From contig JAKAKG010000062.1 of assembly GCA_021813555.1 (NCBI GenBank), positions 1-50,028 on the forward strand: 50,028 bases of DNA. Direction: 5' to 3'. Each line of letters starts with the position of its first letter. Position 1 is the stretch's first letter. The notes beneath the pieces were generated by a model. That model was given only the letters and a program-made list of their open reading frames with translations. It was not told the origin of the DNA and searched no databases. Of this stretch, positions 9,130-17,613 are shown one piece after another. Source of the stretch: Acidobacteriota bacterium. GTDB taxonomy: Bacteria; Acidobacteriota; UBA4820; DSQY01. The translations under genes and the position numbers were made by a program.

Positions 9130-10623
9130 ATGAGCGACACGCCCATCCGCGTCCGTTTCGCCCCTTCCCCCACGGGCCACCTGCACTTGGGCAACGTCCG
9201 AACGGCCCTGTTCAACTGGCTCTTCGCCCGCAGGAACGGGGGCACCTTCATTCTCAGGCTCGAGGATACGGACGCGGTGCGCTCTACCCAGGAGAGCGTG
9301 GAGTCCGTGCTTGAGGACCTGCGCTGGCTGGGCCTCACGTGGGACGAGGGCCCGGAGGCGGGGGGCGCCTTCGGCCCCTATCGCCAGACCGAGCGCTACG
9401 ACCTGTATGCGGCCCACGCGGCCAAGCTGCTCGACGAGGGGAAAGCCTACCGGTGCTATTGCACTCAGGAGGAGCTGGACGCCGGACGGGAAGCCGCCAA
9501 GGCCGCGGGGCGAACCTACATCTACCCGGGCACGTGCAGGCGCCTGTCCGAAGACGCCCGACACGCGCAGGAGGCCCAAGGCCGCCGCCCCTCGATCCGC
9601 CTCAAAATGGCTCCGCACACCGTCTCCTTCACCGACCTGGTTCGCGGCCACGTCTCGATCCACACCCAGACCTTCGGCGACTGGATCCTCACGCGGCCCG
9701 ACGGTTCGCCCACCTACAATTTTGCCGTGGTGGTGGACGACGCCCTCATGGGGGTGACCCACGTCGTACGAGGCGAGGACCACCTTACCAACACGCCCAA
9801 GCAAGTGGCCCTCTATGAGGCCTTTGGTTACCGCGTGCCCTCCTTCGCCCACCTCTCCATGATCCTGGGACCGGACGGCGGCAAACTCAGCAAACGGCAC
9901 GGGGACGTGTCGGTGGACGCGCTTCGGGCGAGAGGGTTCCTCCCCGAGGCGGTGATCAATGGCCTGGCCCTCATGGGATGGGCCGACCCTGGAGGACAGG
10001 AGGTGCTCTCGGTCCGGGAATTGCTGGAGCGGTTCGACCTTTCCCGGGTCACCAAGGCCGCCGCGGTTTTCGACGAGGCCAAACTCAAGTATCTGAACCG
10101 GGAACACATGAAAGCCCTTTCGGCCTCCGCGCTCGCCGGGGCGCTTGCGCCGTACCTGCGGGCCGCGGGCCGGCTTCCGGATCAGATGTCACATGACATT
10201 GAGGCGTGGATGGAGTCGCTCGCGCTTCTTATCGTGGAGCGCATCGAGACCCTGGCCGATGGCGTTTCCGCCAGCGACCCCGTTTTTGAGTTCCATCCCG
10301 AGGGCATGACCGAGGCCCACTGGGAGAGCCTGCGCGAGCCAGAAGCCAGGGCGGTCGTGGCGGCCTTCGCGCAAAGAGCCGAGACCACCGATCTGGCTCA
10401 GCCCGGCGCCTTCAAGGCCGCGGCGGCCGCCATCAAGGAGGCTCTGGGGGCCAAAGGCAAGGCGCTGTTCCATCCCATCCGCCTCGCTCTGACGGCCGCA
10501 GATACCGGTCCCGATCTCGATCGCCTGGTTCCCCTCCTGGAGCGCGGCAGCAAGCTTGGCCTGCCCGTGCCCGTTCTGGGCCCCGCCCAGCGCGTCAACC
10601 GCGTGCTGGCGATGCTGGATTGA
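9130..10623 (+). CDS. gltX: Glutamyl-tRNA synthetase
   Basis: 497-aa class I aminoacyl-tRNA synthetase charging tRNA-Glu. Nucleotide-binding signature APSPTGHLHLGNVRTALFNW (HIGH-like) near residue 20 and KLSKRHG at 252-258 (KMSKS-like). CYC followed by a further Cys in the PGTCR segment resembles the zinc-binding insertion seen in some bacterial GluRS. The C-terminal helical anticodon-binding domain ends RVNRVLAMLD. Whether it is discriminating or also charges tRNA-Gln cannot be read from sequence; no gatCAB genes are here. GGAGG lies 4 nt before the ATG. Converges on the BNR gene across a bidirectional terminator. Confidence 0.95.
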   Translation: MSDTPIRVRFAPSPTGHLHLGNVRTALFNWLFARRNGGTFILRLEDTDAVRSTQESVESVLEDLRWLGLTWDEGPEAGGAFGPYRQTERYDLYAAHAAKLLDEGKAYRCYCTQEELDAGREAAKAAGRTYIYPGTCRRLSEDARHAQEAQGRRPSIRLKMAPHTVSFTDLVRGHVSIHTQTFGDWILTRPDGSPTYNFAVVVDDALMGVTHVVRGEDHLTNTPKQVALYEAFGYRVPSFAHLSMILGPDGGKLSKRHGDVSVDALRARGFLPEAVINGLALMGWADPGGQEVLSVRELLERFDLSRVTKAAAVFDEAKLKYLNREHMKALSASALAGALAPYLRAAGRLPDQMSHDIEAWMESLALLIVERIETLADGVSASDPVFEFHPEGMTEAHWESLREPEARAVVAAFAQRAETTDLAQPGAFKAAAAAIKEALGAKGKALFHPIRLALTAADTGPDLDRLVPLLERGSKLGLPVPVLGPAQRVNRVLAMLD

Positions 10624-10678
10624 CCCAAGGTCATCTTTCGATCGATTCGGTTTGAAGCGAGTCGCGGCGCCCACAAGA

Positions 10679-10706
10679 AAGAGGCGGGCCCTGCGGCCCG
10701 CCTCTT
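10679..10706. terminator. Bidirectional terminator between gltX and the BNR gene
   Basis: Perfect 12-bp stem (AAGAGGCGGGCC / GGCCCGCCTCTT) with a CTGC loop between two convergent genes. The T-rich side favours the minus-strand transcript. Confidence 0.8.
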
Positions 10707-10732
10707 GGACTCCATGTCTTGAAACCGCCTGA

Positions 10733-13525
10733 TCAGCGGGTGAAGAGGAAGGGCGAGGATTCGCCCCCGTCGCTGTTAACCACGGTGATGCTCACCTGCG
10801 TCCCCTTGGGAACCATGGTCTTCAAAGCCGCTCCCTTGGCGATAAGCTGGGTGGCATTCTTAACTGTAGTGGTGGGCGCAGGCGTCCCGTCCACTTTCAC
10901 CGTAGCTCCCGCCTTGAAGTTGGTGCCGGTAACCTTCAGACGGAGCGGGTTGGCCATCTTGGAGACGCCCGTGATGCTGGGTGGAGGAACGACGACGGAG
11001 ACCTTCACCGTGCCCGTGGCCGTTCCCGAGGCCGCATCGGTCACCGTCACGCTGGCCGTGTAGCTTCCCACCGCCGTGTAAGTGTGGGTGGCCGTCTGTC
11101 CCGTGCCCGTGGAGCTGTCGCCAAAAGACCAGGCAAAGGTGTAGGGCTGGGTGCCGCCGGCCGTGTTGGCGGTGAAGGTCACGTTCAAGGGGGCGCCGCC
11201 CGAGGCGGGGACCGCCGCGGGCTGGACCTGAAGGGTGCCCGTGGTTTGGGCCGCCACCTGCCAGACGCCGCGTCCGTGGGTTCCAGCCTGAAGGAGCCCC
11301 TGGGAGCCCGAAATGGCCAGGCTGTCCACGGCCACGCGCGGCAGGCCTGAGCCGTAAGGTGCCCACGTGGCGCCCGCGTCGAAGCTCGCGTACACACCGA
11401 AGTCGGACCCGGCGTAGAGGACGCTGGGGTCCGCGGGATGGATCACGATGGTATTGAAGGGCTCATCGGGCAGGCCGGCGGTGAGGGCGGTCCACGTGTG
11501 GCCCTGGTCGGTGGACTTGAAGATGTGGGAGGTTCCCGTCCCCGAGAAGGTCACGTAGACGGTCTGCTCGTCCGGGGCGATGGCGAAGCTGGTGACGGAG
11601 CGGCCGGGCAGTCCCGAGGCGGCGTAGTCGAAGGAGGGGCTGGCGTCGCCGGGATTGGTGCAGCGATAGACTTCTGCCCGGTTGGTGCCCGCGAACACGA
11701 GGTTGCCCGTGCTCGGCCCCACGGCGATGGCCGAAACCGGGCCCGCCCACGAGTTGGTTACCATGGGGGCCCAGTTGGAGGCCGCGTTGGTGGTCCGGTA
11801 GATGCGGTTGGTCCCCGCATAGAGGACATTGGGGTTCGTGGGGTCCATCACAAAGGGAGCGATGAAAAGCACCGGGTCGCTCGAATCGATGCCCGTGCTG
11901 GAGGGGATCCAGGACGAGCCCCCGTTGGTGCTCTTGTTGATGTCGAGGTAGACGTACTCCTCGTACATGACGTTCGGATCGGAGGGCGAGATGGCGCAGT
12001 AGCCGCCGTCCCCGCCGTAGACCGGGGTGAAAGTGGGATCGCCGCTGAACAGGTGCGTGCCGTTGTCCTGCGTTCCGCCCAGCGTCCAATTCGCCTTCGT
12101 CGGGTGCATGGCGATGTTGTAGTACTGGGTCGTGTTCATGCCCTTGCCCCGGAAGGACCACGTGTCCCCGCTGCTGGAGGAATAGGAGACGCCGCCGTCG
12201 CAGCCGGCCCAGATCTCGCCGGGGCCCGTGGCCACGAGGGCGTGCTGGTCCGCGTGCACGTACCTGGGGCTGGTCTGGTCCAGGTACCAGATGGAGATCT
12301 GCTGCCAGGTCTTTCCCCCGTCCGTGCTGCGGTAGTTGTCTATCCCGCCCAGGTAAACCTTGTCGGGGTTGGCCGGATCCACGGCCACCTCAAGGTCGTA
12401 CCAGCACTGGCTCGTGCAAAAATCCGGAGAGCTGGTGAGCTCGGCCCACGTCAACCCGCCGTCGGTGCTCTTGTAGACTCCCTGAAGCAGAAAGGAGGAA
12501 GAGTCTTGGATGGCGGCGTACAGGGTCGAGGTCTGAGAGGCGGCGAGGGCGACAGAGATGCGCCCAAGGTTGGTGGAAGGGAACCCGGTGAGCTTGGAGA
12601 AGGACGCGCCGCCGTCGGTGCTCTTATAAAGGCCGTTGTTGGCGCTGCCCCGGATGTTGCCCAGAGCCGCGTAGACGGTGTTCGGCGTTGAAGGATCCAC
12701 CAGGACCTCGGTTCCTACTCCCGCGGGGATTCCCGAGGCCGGGGCCCACGTGGCCCCGCTGTCGGTGGAGCGGAAGATGCCGTAGCCGCCCGCCGCGAAG
12801 AGGGTGGAGGGGGTGTCGGGCTTCACCGCCAAGCCGCGCAGGTCTCCCATGGTGTGAGTCACGGTAGTCCACGTGGCTCCGCCGTCGGTGGTGTGGTAGA
12901 GGTACCCGCCCGGATAATTGTCAACGGCAAAATTGCCCTCGCCCGTGCCGGCCCACACCTCGGACGGGTTCTTGGGATTCATGGCGATGCTGCCGATGGA
13001 GAGGGTGTGCAGGCCGTCGGAGAGGGACGTCCACGTGGTCCCGGCGTCGGTCGTCTTCCACACGCCGCCGTCGGCGGCGCCGACATAGAGCGTCTTGGGA
13101 TCGGAGGGATGGCGCACCAGGGCCGTCATGCGTCCGGGGATGTTGGTGGGTCCCACGAAGGACCAGACGGAGGACGACTCGGGGCGCCTAGCCCCCGCTG
13201 CGGCCACGGCGGGCCTGGGCTGAAACGGATGGTCAAAGGGATAGAGCCGCGGGTACAGACGCTCGTAGAGCCGGATGAGCGGCTTCTGCGCGTAGCCCCC
13301 GCGGATCATCTTGGCGAGGTCTTTGATCCCTTGCTGGTTCCCGGCGAAGACGGGGTCCGTGTCGGGGATGAAGGGCACGCGGCCCTGCGTGTTCCCCTCT
13401 TCGTCGGCAGCCCCTTTGAGAGCGGAAGCGGGCGGCTTCTGGTCGTTGGCGGCGGCGGGGAAGGAGGCGAAGGCCAGGGCGAACACGGCCGCCGCGAGGA
13501 ATGAGCGTCGGAACCTTGACTCCAT
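10733..13525 (-). CDS. Secreted VPS10/BNR-repeat beta-propeller protein with PKD and IPT/TIG domains
   Basis: 930 aa. Signal peptide (FLAAAVFALAFASFPAAA), then a linker and a long array of BNR/sortilin-type blades recognisable by repeated STDGG/TTDAGATW units (GVWKTTDAGTTW, LYHTTDGGATW, IYRTTNAASNW, IFKSTDQGHTW) from ~120 to ~770. A PKD domain follows (FAWSFGDSSTGTGQTATHTYTAVGSY reduced here to its WSFGDSS core), then an IPT/TIG domain (ITGVSKMANPLRLKVTGTNF region) at the C-terminus. Extracellular adhesion, glycan binding or cell-surface hydrolysis are possible; no sialidase catalytic set was recognised. AGGAGGGT lies 5 nt before the ATG. The frame stays open upstream antisense to corA but that part is not coding. 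Confidence 0.85.
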   Translation of the reverse strand: MESRFRRSFLAAAVFALAFASFPAAANDQKPPASALKGAADEEGNTQGRVPFIPDTDPVFAGNQQGIKDLAKMIRGGYAQKPLIRLYERLYPRLYPFDHPFQPRPAVAAAGARRPESSSVWSFVGPTNIPGRMTALVRHPSDPKTLYVGAADGGVWKTTDAGTTWTSLSDGLHTLSIGSIAMNPKNPSEVWAGTGEGNFAVDNYPGGYLYHTTDGGATWTTVTHTMGDLRGLAVKPDTPSTLFAAGGYGIFRSTDSGATWAPASGIPAGVGTEVLVDPSTPNTVYAALGNIRGSANNGLYKSTDGGASFSKLTGFPSTNLGRISVALAASQTSTLYAAIQDSSSFLLQGVYKSTDGGLTWAELTSSPDFCTSQCWYDLEVAVDPANPDKVYLGGIDNYRSTDGGKTWQQISIWYLDQTSPRYVHADQHALVATGPGEIWAGCDGGVSYSSSSGDTWSFRGKGMNTTQYYNIAMHPTKANWTLGGTQDNGTHLFSGDPTFTPVYGGDGGYCAISPSDPNVMYEEYVYLDINKSTNGGSSWIPSSTGIDSSDPVLFIAPFVMDPTNPNVLYAGTNRIYRTTNAASNWAPMVTNSWAGPVSAIAVGPSTGNLVFAGTNRAEVYRCTNPGDASPSFDYAASGLPGRSVTSFAIAPDEQTVYVTFSGTGTSHIFKSTDQGHTWTALTAGLPDEPFNTIVIHPADPSVLYAGSDFGVYASFDAGATWAPYGSGLPRVAVDSLAISGSQGLLQAGTHGRGVWQVAAQTTGTLQVQPAAVPASGGAPLNVTFTANTAGGTQPYTFAWSFGDSSTGTGQTATHTYTAVGSYTASVTVTDAASGTATGTVKVSVVVPPPSITGVSKMANPLRLKVTGTNFKAGATVKVDGTPAPTTTVKNATQLIAKGAALKTMVPKGTQVSITVVNSDGGESSPFLFTR

Positions 13526-13559
13526 GAGACCCTCCTGGACGGTACGTCCTAAGCCCGCT

Positions 13560-13568
13560 ATCATACCA
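13560..13568 (-). promoter_or_regulatory. Extended -10 promoter candidate for the BNR gene
   Basis: Minus strand TGG followed by TATGAT (TGn extended -10, 5/6 match) about 35 nt before the start codon. No convincing -35. Confidence 0.4.
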
Positions 13569-13606
13569 TCATCGAGCCTGGAGAGCATGGGAGGCGGAGG
13601 GCCCTC

Positions 13607-14686
13607 ATGAAACACCGGATGAAAAAACGCTCCAAGAAGGCCGGCCTGCCGCCGGGGTCCCTCGTCCTCATCGGAGACCAGCGTCACGAGCCCGTAAAGA
13701 TCATCGGGCTGGACTATGACGAGGTGTCGTGCCGGGAGGCGAGGAACCTGAGCGTGGAGGGTGCCGTGGGGCTCAAGGACACCCCCGCCGTCTCGTGGAT
13801 TCACGTGGAAGGCCTGGACGTGGACGTGGTGAAGCGCCTGGGCGAGGGCTTTGGCCTCCATCCCCTCACGCAGGAAGACCTGCTCAACACGGACCAGCGG
13901 CCCAAATTGGAGGACTACGGCGCCTACCTCTTCATCGTCCTCAAGATGTTTCTGCCCAACGGACAGGCCGTCGAGGCGGTCTCGGAGCAGGTGAGCCTGG
14001 TGGTGGGGAACAACTGGGTCCTCTCCTTCGTGGAGAAGGGCCTGCCCCTCTTCGACGGAGTGCGGGAGCGCCTCCGCGCGGGCACGGGACGCACGCGGAA
14101 AATGGGGGCCGACTACCTGGCCTACTCCCTCCTCGACACGGTGGTGGACAACTACTTCGTGACCCTCGAAACCACGGGCGAAGCCGTGGAGTCGCTGGAG
14201 GAGCAGCTCGTGCTCAATCCCGGCCCCGAGGTCCTGCGCGAGGTGTACAAGCTCAAACACGCCCTCATTTTTCTCCGTAAATCCGTGTGGCCCCTGCGGG
14301 AGGTGGTGTCGGCCCTCAGCCGGAGCGAATCGCCCCTGATTCAGGACGCCACCAAGCTTTACTTGAGGGACGTCTACGACCACACCATCCAGGTTATCGA
14401 CATCATCGAGACCTTCAGGGACATGGCTTCGGGCATGTTGGACATGTACCTCAGCAGCCTCTCCAACCGCATGAACGAGGTCATGAAGGTCCTCACCATC
14501 ATCGCCACCATCTTCATCCCCCTCACCTTCATCGCGGGCCTCTACGGCATGAACTTCAGCACCGAGGCCTCCCCCTGGAACATGCCCGAACTGCGGTGGC
14601 GCTACGGGTACTTCGCCGCCCTCGCGGTGATGGCCGCCACGGCCCTGGGCATGCTCCTCTTTTTCAGGCGCAAGAAGTGGCTGTAA
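13607..14686 (+). CDS. corA: CorA-type magnesium/cobalt transporter
   Basis: 359-aa homopentameric channel for Mg2+ and Co2+. Long cytoplasmic alpha/beta and helical domain, including the Lys/Leu-rich willow helices, then TM1 (ending at the signature YGMNF, G314-M315-N316) and TM2 (residues ~330-352), with the basic tail FFRRKKWL. GGAGGG lies 5 nt before the ATG. The first ~15 residues are unusually basic (KHRMKKRSKKAG). It is divergent from the BNR gene and followed by the Fur-family regulator, which has its own candidate operator. Confidence 0.93.
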   Translation: MKHRMKKRSKKAGLPPGSLVLIGDQRHEPVKIIGLDYDEVSCREARNLSVEGAVGLKDTPAVSWIHVEGLDVDVVKRLGEGFGLHPLTQEDLLNTDQRPKLEDYGAYLFIVLKMFLPNGQAVEAVSEQVSLVVGNNWVLSFVEKGLPLFDGVRERLRAGTGRTRKMGADYLAYSLLDTVVDNYFVTLETTGEAVESLEEQLVLNPGPEVLREVYKLKHALIFLRKSVWPLREVVSALSRSESPLIQDATKLYLRDVYDHTIQVIDIIETFRDMASGMLDMYLSSLSNRMNEVMKVLTIIATIFIPLTFIAGLYGMNFSTEASPWNMPELRWRYGYFAALAVMAATALGMLLFFRRKKWL

Positions 14687-14703
14687 GGGGGCTTCCGCTG
14701 CAC

Positions 14704-14758
14704 TAGGAATAAGGGCGGAGTTCAAGCAGTTAGGAATCAGTGTCGGAAGGGTTCCTAA
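14704..14758 (+). promoter_or_regulatory. Candidate operator of the Fur/PerR-type regulator
   Basis: TAGGAAT occurs twice (14704-14710 and 14731-14737). TTAGGAA (14730-14736) is the exact inverse of TTCCTAA (14752-14758), which ends 1 nt before the GTG start. The spacing and overlap with the translation start suggest autoregulation. It does not match the classic Fur or Per box. Confidence 0.45.
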
Positions 14759-14759
14759 C

Positions 14760-15152
14760 GTGCAAGGTCATTCACTGCAACGCCATCTCATTCTGGATTA
14801 CCTTCGGAACACGGGCGAGCACCCGACGGCGGAGCGCATCGCCGAAGCTCTCTCCCGCGGCGGCCACGCCGCGAGCACGTCCAACTTGTACAGGAACCTG
14901 ACGATTCTGGTGGCCGGAGGGCAGGTGCGGCGCCTGAGCCTTGACGACGGCCCCGATCGCTTTGACGCCAACTTGGACCCGCATTACCATGTGACGTGTA
15001 CCCGGTGCAATCGTGTCTGGGACGTGGCCATCCAGGAAGGGGACCGCTGTGATCTAGCCCTCCCGGAGGGATTTCGTCCCGGCGTTTGGGAGATTACTGT
15101 CCGGGGGATCTGCGCCGCCTGCGCCAGGGGCCCCCATCCGTTCGAGTCCTAG
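14760..15152 (+). CDS. Fur-family regulator, PerR-like
   Basis: 130-aa metal-dependent repressor. N-terminal winged helix (TAERIAEALSRGGHAASTSNLYRNLTILVAGGQVRRL) and a C-terminal dimer/metal domain with DRFDANLDPHYHVTCTRCNRVWD. The CxxC here and a second CAAC near the C-terminus would form the structural zinc site; H and D residues around DPHYH supply the regulatory metal site. The adjacent rubrerythrin gene (15 nt gap) argues for a PerR-like peroxide or iron role rather than Fur proper. GTG start with GGAAGGG about 10 nt upstream. The candidate operator overlaps this start region. Confidence 0.88.
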   Translation: MQGHSLQRHLILDYLRNTGEHPTAERIAEALSRGGHAASTSNLYRNLTILVAGGQVRRLSLDDGPDRFDANLDPHYHVTCTRCNRVWDVAIQEGDRCDLALPEGFRPGVWEITVRGICAACARGPHPFES

Positions 15153-15167
15153 AAAAGGAGGATCGCC

Positions 15168-15587
15168 ATGCCCAAGCTTCAAGGAACCAAGACCCACGAC
15201 AACCTGCTCCACGCCTTCTCCGGAGAATCGCAGGCCAATCGCCGCTACCTCTACTTCGCCCGCCAGGCGGACGTGGAGGGTTTTCCCGATGTGGCCGCCG
15301 TCTTCCGGTCCACGGGAGAGGGTGAGACGGGCCACGCTTTCGGCCACATGGATTACATCGCGGAAGTGGGCGATCCCGCCACGGGCAAGCCCGTAGGGGA
15401 CACCAAATCCAACCTCGTGGCGGCGGTGGCCGGTGAAACGTACGAATACACGGAAATGTATCCAGGCTTCGCCCGCACCGCCCGAGAAGAAGGATTCGGC
15501 GAAGTGGCCGACTGGTTCGAAACCCTGGCCAAAGCAGAACGGGCCCACGCGGGGCGGTTCCAGAAAGCGCTGGACGAAATTAAGTGA
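15168..15587 (+). CDS. Rubrerythrin, short form (ferritin-like diiron domain only)
   Basis: 139 aa, about 50 shorter than classical rubrerythrin because the C-terminal rubredoxin domain is missing. The diiron ligands sit in four helices: [30 protein letters not shown] and [10 protein letters not shown]. The enzyme reduces H2O2 to water; without a rubredoxin domain it needs an outside electron donor. AAAAGGAGG lies 7 nt before the ATG. It is the second gene of an apparent run: regulator, rubrerythrin, Fe-S protein, DUF3501. The downstream Fe-S protein is a candidate redox partner (inference). Confidence 0.93.
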   Translation: MPKLQGTKTHDNLLHAFSGESQANRRYLYFARQADVEGFPDVAAVFRSTGEGETGHAFGHMDYIAEVGDPATGKPVGDTKSNLVAAVAGETYEYTEMYPGFARTAREEGFGEVADWFETLAKAERAHAGRFQKALDEIK

Positions 15588-15600
15588 GGATTAGGTGAAC

Positions 15601-15640
15601 AGGTGATCGGGTGATCGGGTTTGATCACCTGATCACTTGA
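15601..15640. repeat. GGTGATCG/GATCACC tract forming hairpins
   Basis: Direct copies of GGTGATC(G) at 15602 and 15610 face inverse copies GATCACC(T) at 15623 and GATCACTTGATC after it. AGGTGATC can pair with GATCACCT. It lies between rubrerythrin and the Fe-S gene and could process or stabilise the transcript. Confidence 0.6.
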
Positions 15641-15662
15641 TCGCCATTTAGGGGGATTCACC

Positions 15663-16946
15663 ATGTCCGTCCATGGCCTCGGTGGAATCAAGGAGTACGT
15701 CTTCGATCCCTCCTCGCCGTCCTTTTACGATGAAGCGGACTTGGCGTCGGAGGAGCGGCGGGTATTCGACGTGTGCAACGGGTGCCGGCTCTGCGCCGCA
15801 CTCTGTCCCTCCTTCGACCTCCTCTTCAGCCGCATCGACGAGCGGGACGTCACCGCCCACGAGCTGTCGGAAGGGGAGATGCACGAGGTGATGGACGCCT
15901 GCTACTACTGCAAGCTCTGCTACTCCAAGTGCCCCTACACGCCGCCCCACGAGTTTCACCTCGACTTCCCCCACCTGGCCCTCCGCCACAAAGCGGTGCG
16001 CTACAAGAAGGAGGGGGCCGGCCTGGCGAAAAAGATCCTCGCCGACCCCGCGGCCCTCAACCGGCGGTCCAGACCGCTGGCGCCCTTGGCCAACGCCGTC
16101 AACCGCTTCAAGCCCGCCCGCCACGTTCTCTCCTGGGCACTGGGCATCCATCCCGAGGCGCCCCTTCCGCCCGTGGCCTCCCGATCCTTCGGCCAGCTCT
16201 TTAAGAAAATGCCCAAAATCGAAACTCCCTCGGATCGGGCGGTCCTCTTCACCACGTGCCTGGTGGACGGCAACTATCCGGGACTGGGGCAGGCCCTCGT
16301 GGCGTTTCTCGCCGCGTGCGGGGTGGAGGTGGTTCTGCCCGAAGGCCAGGAGTGCTGCGGCATTCCCGCCTTCGACATCGGAGACATCCAGGCTTCGGCC
16401 GCCAAGGCGCGGAAGAACGTGGCGCTCCTGGCACCTTACGCCAAGCAGGGGCTGCCTATCCTCGCGCCTGTTTCCTCGTGCGCCATGATGATGGCCACGG
16501 AGTATCCCCTTCTGGTTCCAGGCGACGCGGCCAAGGCCGTAGCCTCGGCCACGAAAGATCTCTTCGACTATCTGGCGTCCCTCAAGAAGCGGGGACTCTG
16601 GCCCAAGAGCGAACCCAAGCCCTTGGGTGACGTGGCCTACCACCTGCCCTGCCACCTGAAGCAGATGGGCGTGGGATTCAAGGGGCGCGACCTCCTGGCC
16701 GCCCTGCCGGGGACCCAGGTCAAACTGATGGATGCCTGCTCGGGCCACGACGGCACGTACGGCATCCGCACCGAAACCTACGAAGCTTCCATGAAATCGG
16801 GCCGCAAGCTCTTCGGCAAGGTCAGGGAAGCGGAGGGCCTCATCGCCACGGAGTGCCCCCTCTCCGCCCTTCAAATCGAACACGCCACGGGCAGGCGCCC
16901 CGAGCATCCCATCGTGCTCCTGGCAAGGGCGTACGGACTGGGATAG
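15663..16946 (+). CDS. Fe-S oxidoreductase with two ferredoxin clusters and CCG domains (GlpC/HdrD-like)
   Basis: 427 aa. Two 4Fe-4S motifs near the N-terminus ([12 protein letters not shown] starting at C38; [12 protein letters not shown] about 45 residues later). They are followed by two cysteine-rich CCG-type domains of the heterodisulfide-reductase/GlpC family ([21 protein letters not shown] with DACSGHDG). These proteins pass electrons between quinone or thiol partners and dehydrogenases. No FAD domain is present, so it is an electron carrier subunit. Known genomic association of this subfamily with rubrerythrin and DUF3501 fits its position here and suggests it feeds peroxide reduction. 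The start has AGGGGGA at ~6 nt. Confidence 0.9.
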   Translation: MSVHGLGGIKEYVFDPSSPSFYDEADLASEERRVFDVCNGCRLCAALCPSFDLLFSRIDERDVTAHELSEGEMHEVMDACYYCKLCYSKCPYTPPHEFHLDFPHLALRHKAVRYKKEGAGLAKKILADPAALNRRSRPLAPLANAVNRFKPARHVLSWALGIHPEAPLPPVASRSFGQLFKKMPKIETPSDRAVLFTTCLVDGNYPGLGQALVAFLAACGVEVVLPEGQECCGIPAFDIGDIQASAAKARKNVALLAPYAKQGLPILAPVSSCAMMMATEYPLLVPGDAAKAVASATKDLFDYLASLKKRGLWPKSEPKPLGDVAYHLPCHLKQMGVGFKGRDLLAALPGTQVKLMDACSGHDGTYGIRTETYEASMKSGRKLFGKVREAEGLIATECPLSALQIEHATGRRPEHPIVLLARAYGLG

Positions 16947-16951
16947 CAAGA

Positions 16952-16985
16952 CGTGAAAAGTGAAAAGTGAAAAGTAAAAGTCAAG
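16952..16985. repeat. GTGAAAA tandem tract
   Basis: Three to four copies of a 7-nt unit (GTGAAAA) immediately after the Fe-S gene stop. Another member of the intergenic simple-sequence set. Confidence 0.65.
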
Positions 16986-17037
16986 GACAGGCCGGAAGCC
17001 TTGCCAGTCCCCACGTCCCCCATTCGGAGCCACTCCA

Positions 17038-17613
17038 ATGAAATCCCTTGAACTGTCCGATCTCCTCGACTTGGTCCAATACGAGAAGCAGCGCCAGGCT
17101 GTCCGCGCCGAAATGATGGAGATCAAAGCCCGCCGGCGCCTGCCCCTCAACGGGTTCCTCACCCTTCTGTTTGAAAACAGGCGCACGGTCTGGTATCAAG
17201 TGCAGGAGATGGCGCGCGCCGAGCGCATGGTTGAGGACTCGGCTCTTCAGGGCGAACTCGACACGTATGGGCCTCTGGTCCCCAACGGGAGCGAGTGGAA
17301 AGCCACCCTCTACATCGAGATCCCCGAAGAGGAATTGCTGAAGAAGATGCTTCCCACCCTCGTGGGCGTAGAACATAGCATTTTCGCCAGGGTTGGCGGC
17401 CTTGAAGTCCGGGCCGCGGGCGAAGAGGGCCGCAGCCGCGAGGACTACACAAGCACCGTGCACTACCTGACCTTCACGCTGCCCGCGGAAGCCATACGGC
17501 GGATCAGGGCCGGCGAGCCCCTGTACTTCGGGTCCAAGCACGCCGCGGCGGCCTGCGAGGTGGAGGCACCGGGCCTCCTGCGTGAAGAGCTGTCGGGCGA
17601 CCTGGACAGTTAA
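17038..17613 (+). CDS. DUF3501 family protein
   Basis: 191 aa, soluble, no signal peptide or metal motif. Family signature at the N-terminus: LLDLVQYEKQRQAVRAEMMEIKARRR split by RRLPLNGFLTLLFENRRTVWYQVQEM. DUF3501 has no known activity; it is recurrently encoded beside rubrerythrin and a CCG-domain Fe-S protein, as here, so a part in peroxide or redox handling is inferred from neighbourhood only. GGAG lies ~8 nt before the ATG. Its TAA overlaps the TAA of the convergent protease gene within a single TTAA tetranucleotide. Confidence 0.85.
   Translation: MKSLELSDLLDLVQYEKQRQAVRAEMMEIKARRRLPLNGFLTLLFENRRTVWYQVQEMARAERMVEDSALQGELDTYGPLVPNGSEWKATLYIEIPEEELLKKMLPTLVGVEHSIFARVGGLEVRAAGEEGRSREDYTSTVHYLTFTLPAEAIRRIRAGEPLYFGSKHAAAACEVEAPGLLREELSGDLDS

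Noticed and set aside
13526-14725. Minus-strand open frame extending the BNR protein across corA
   Set aside because: Antisense to a clear corA gene, low-complexity His/Glu-rich product, and a signal peptide with ribosome site starts at 13525.
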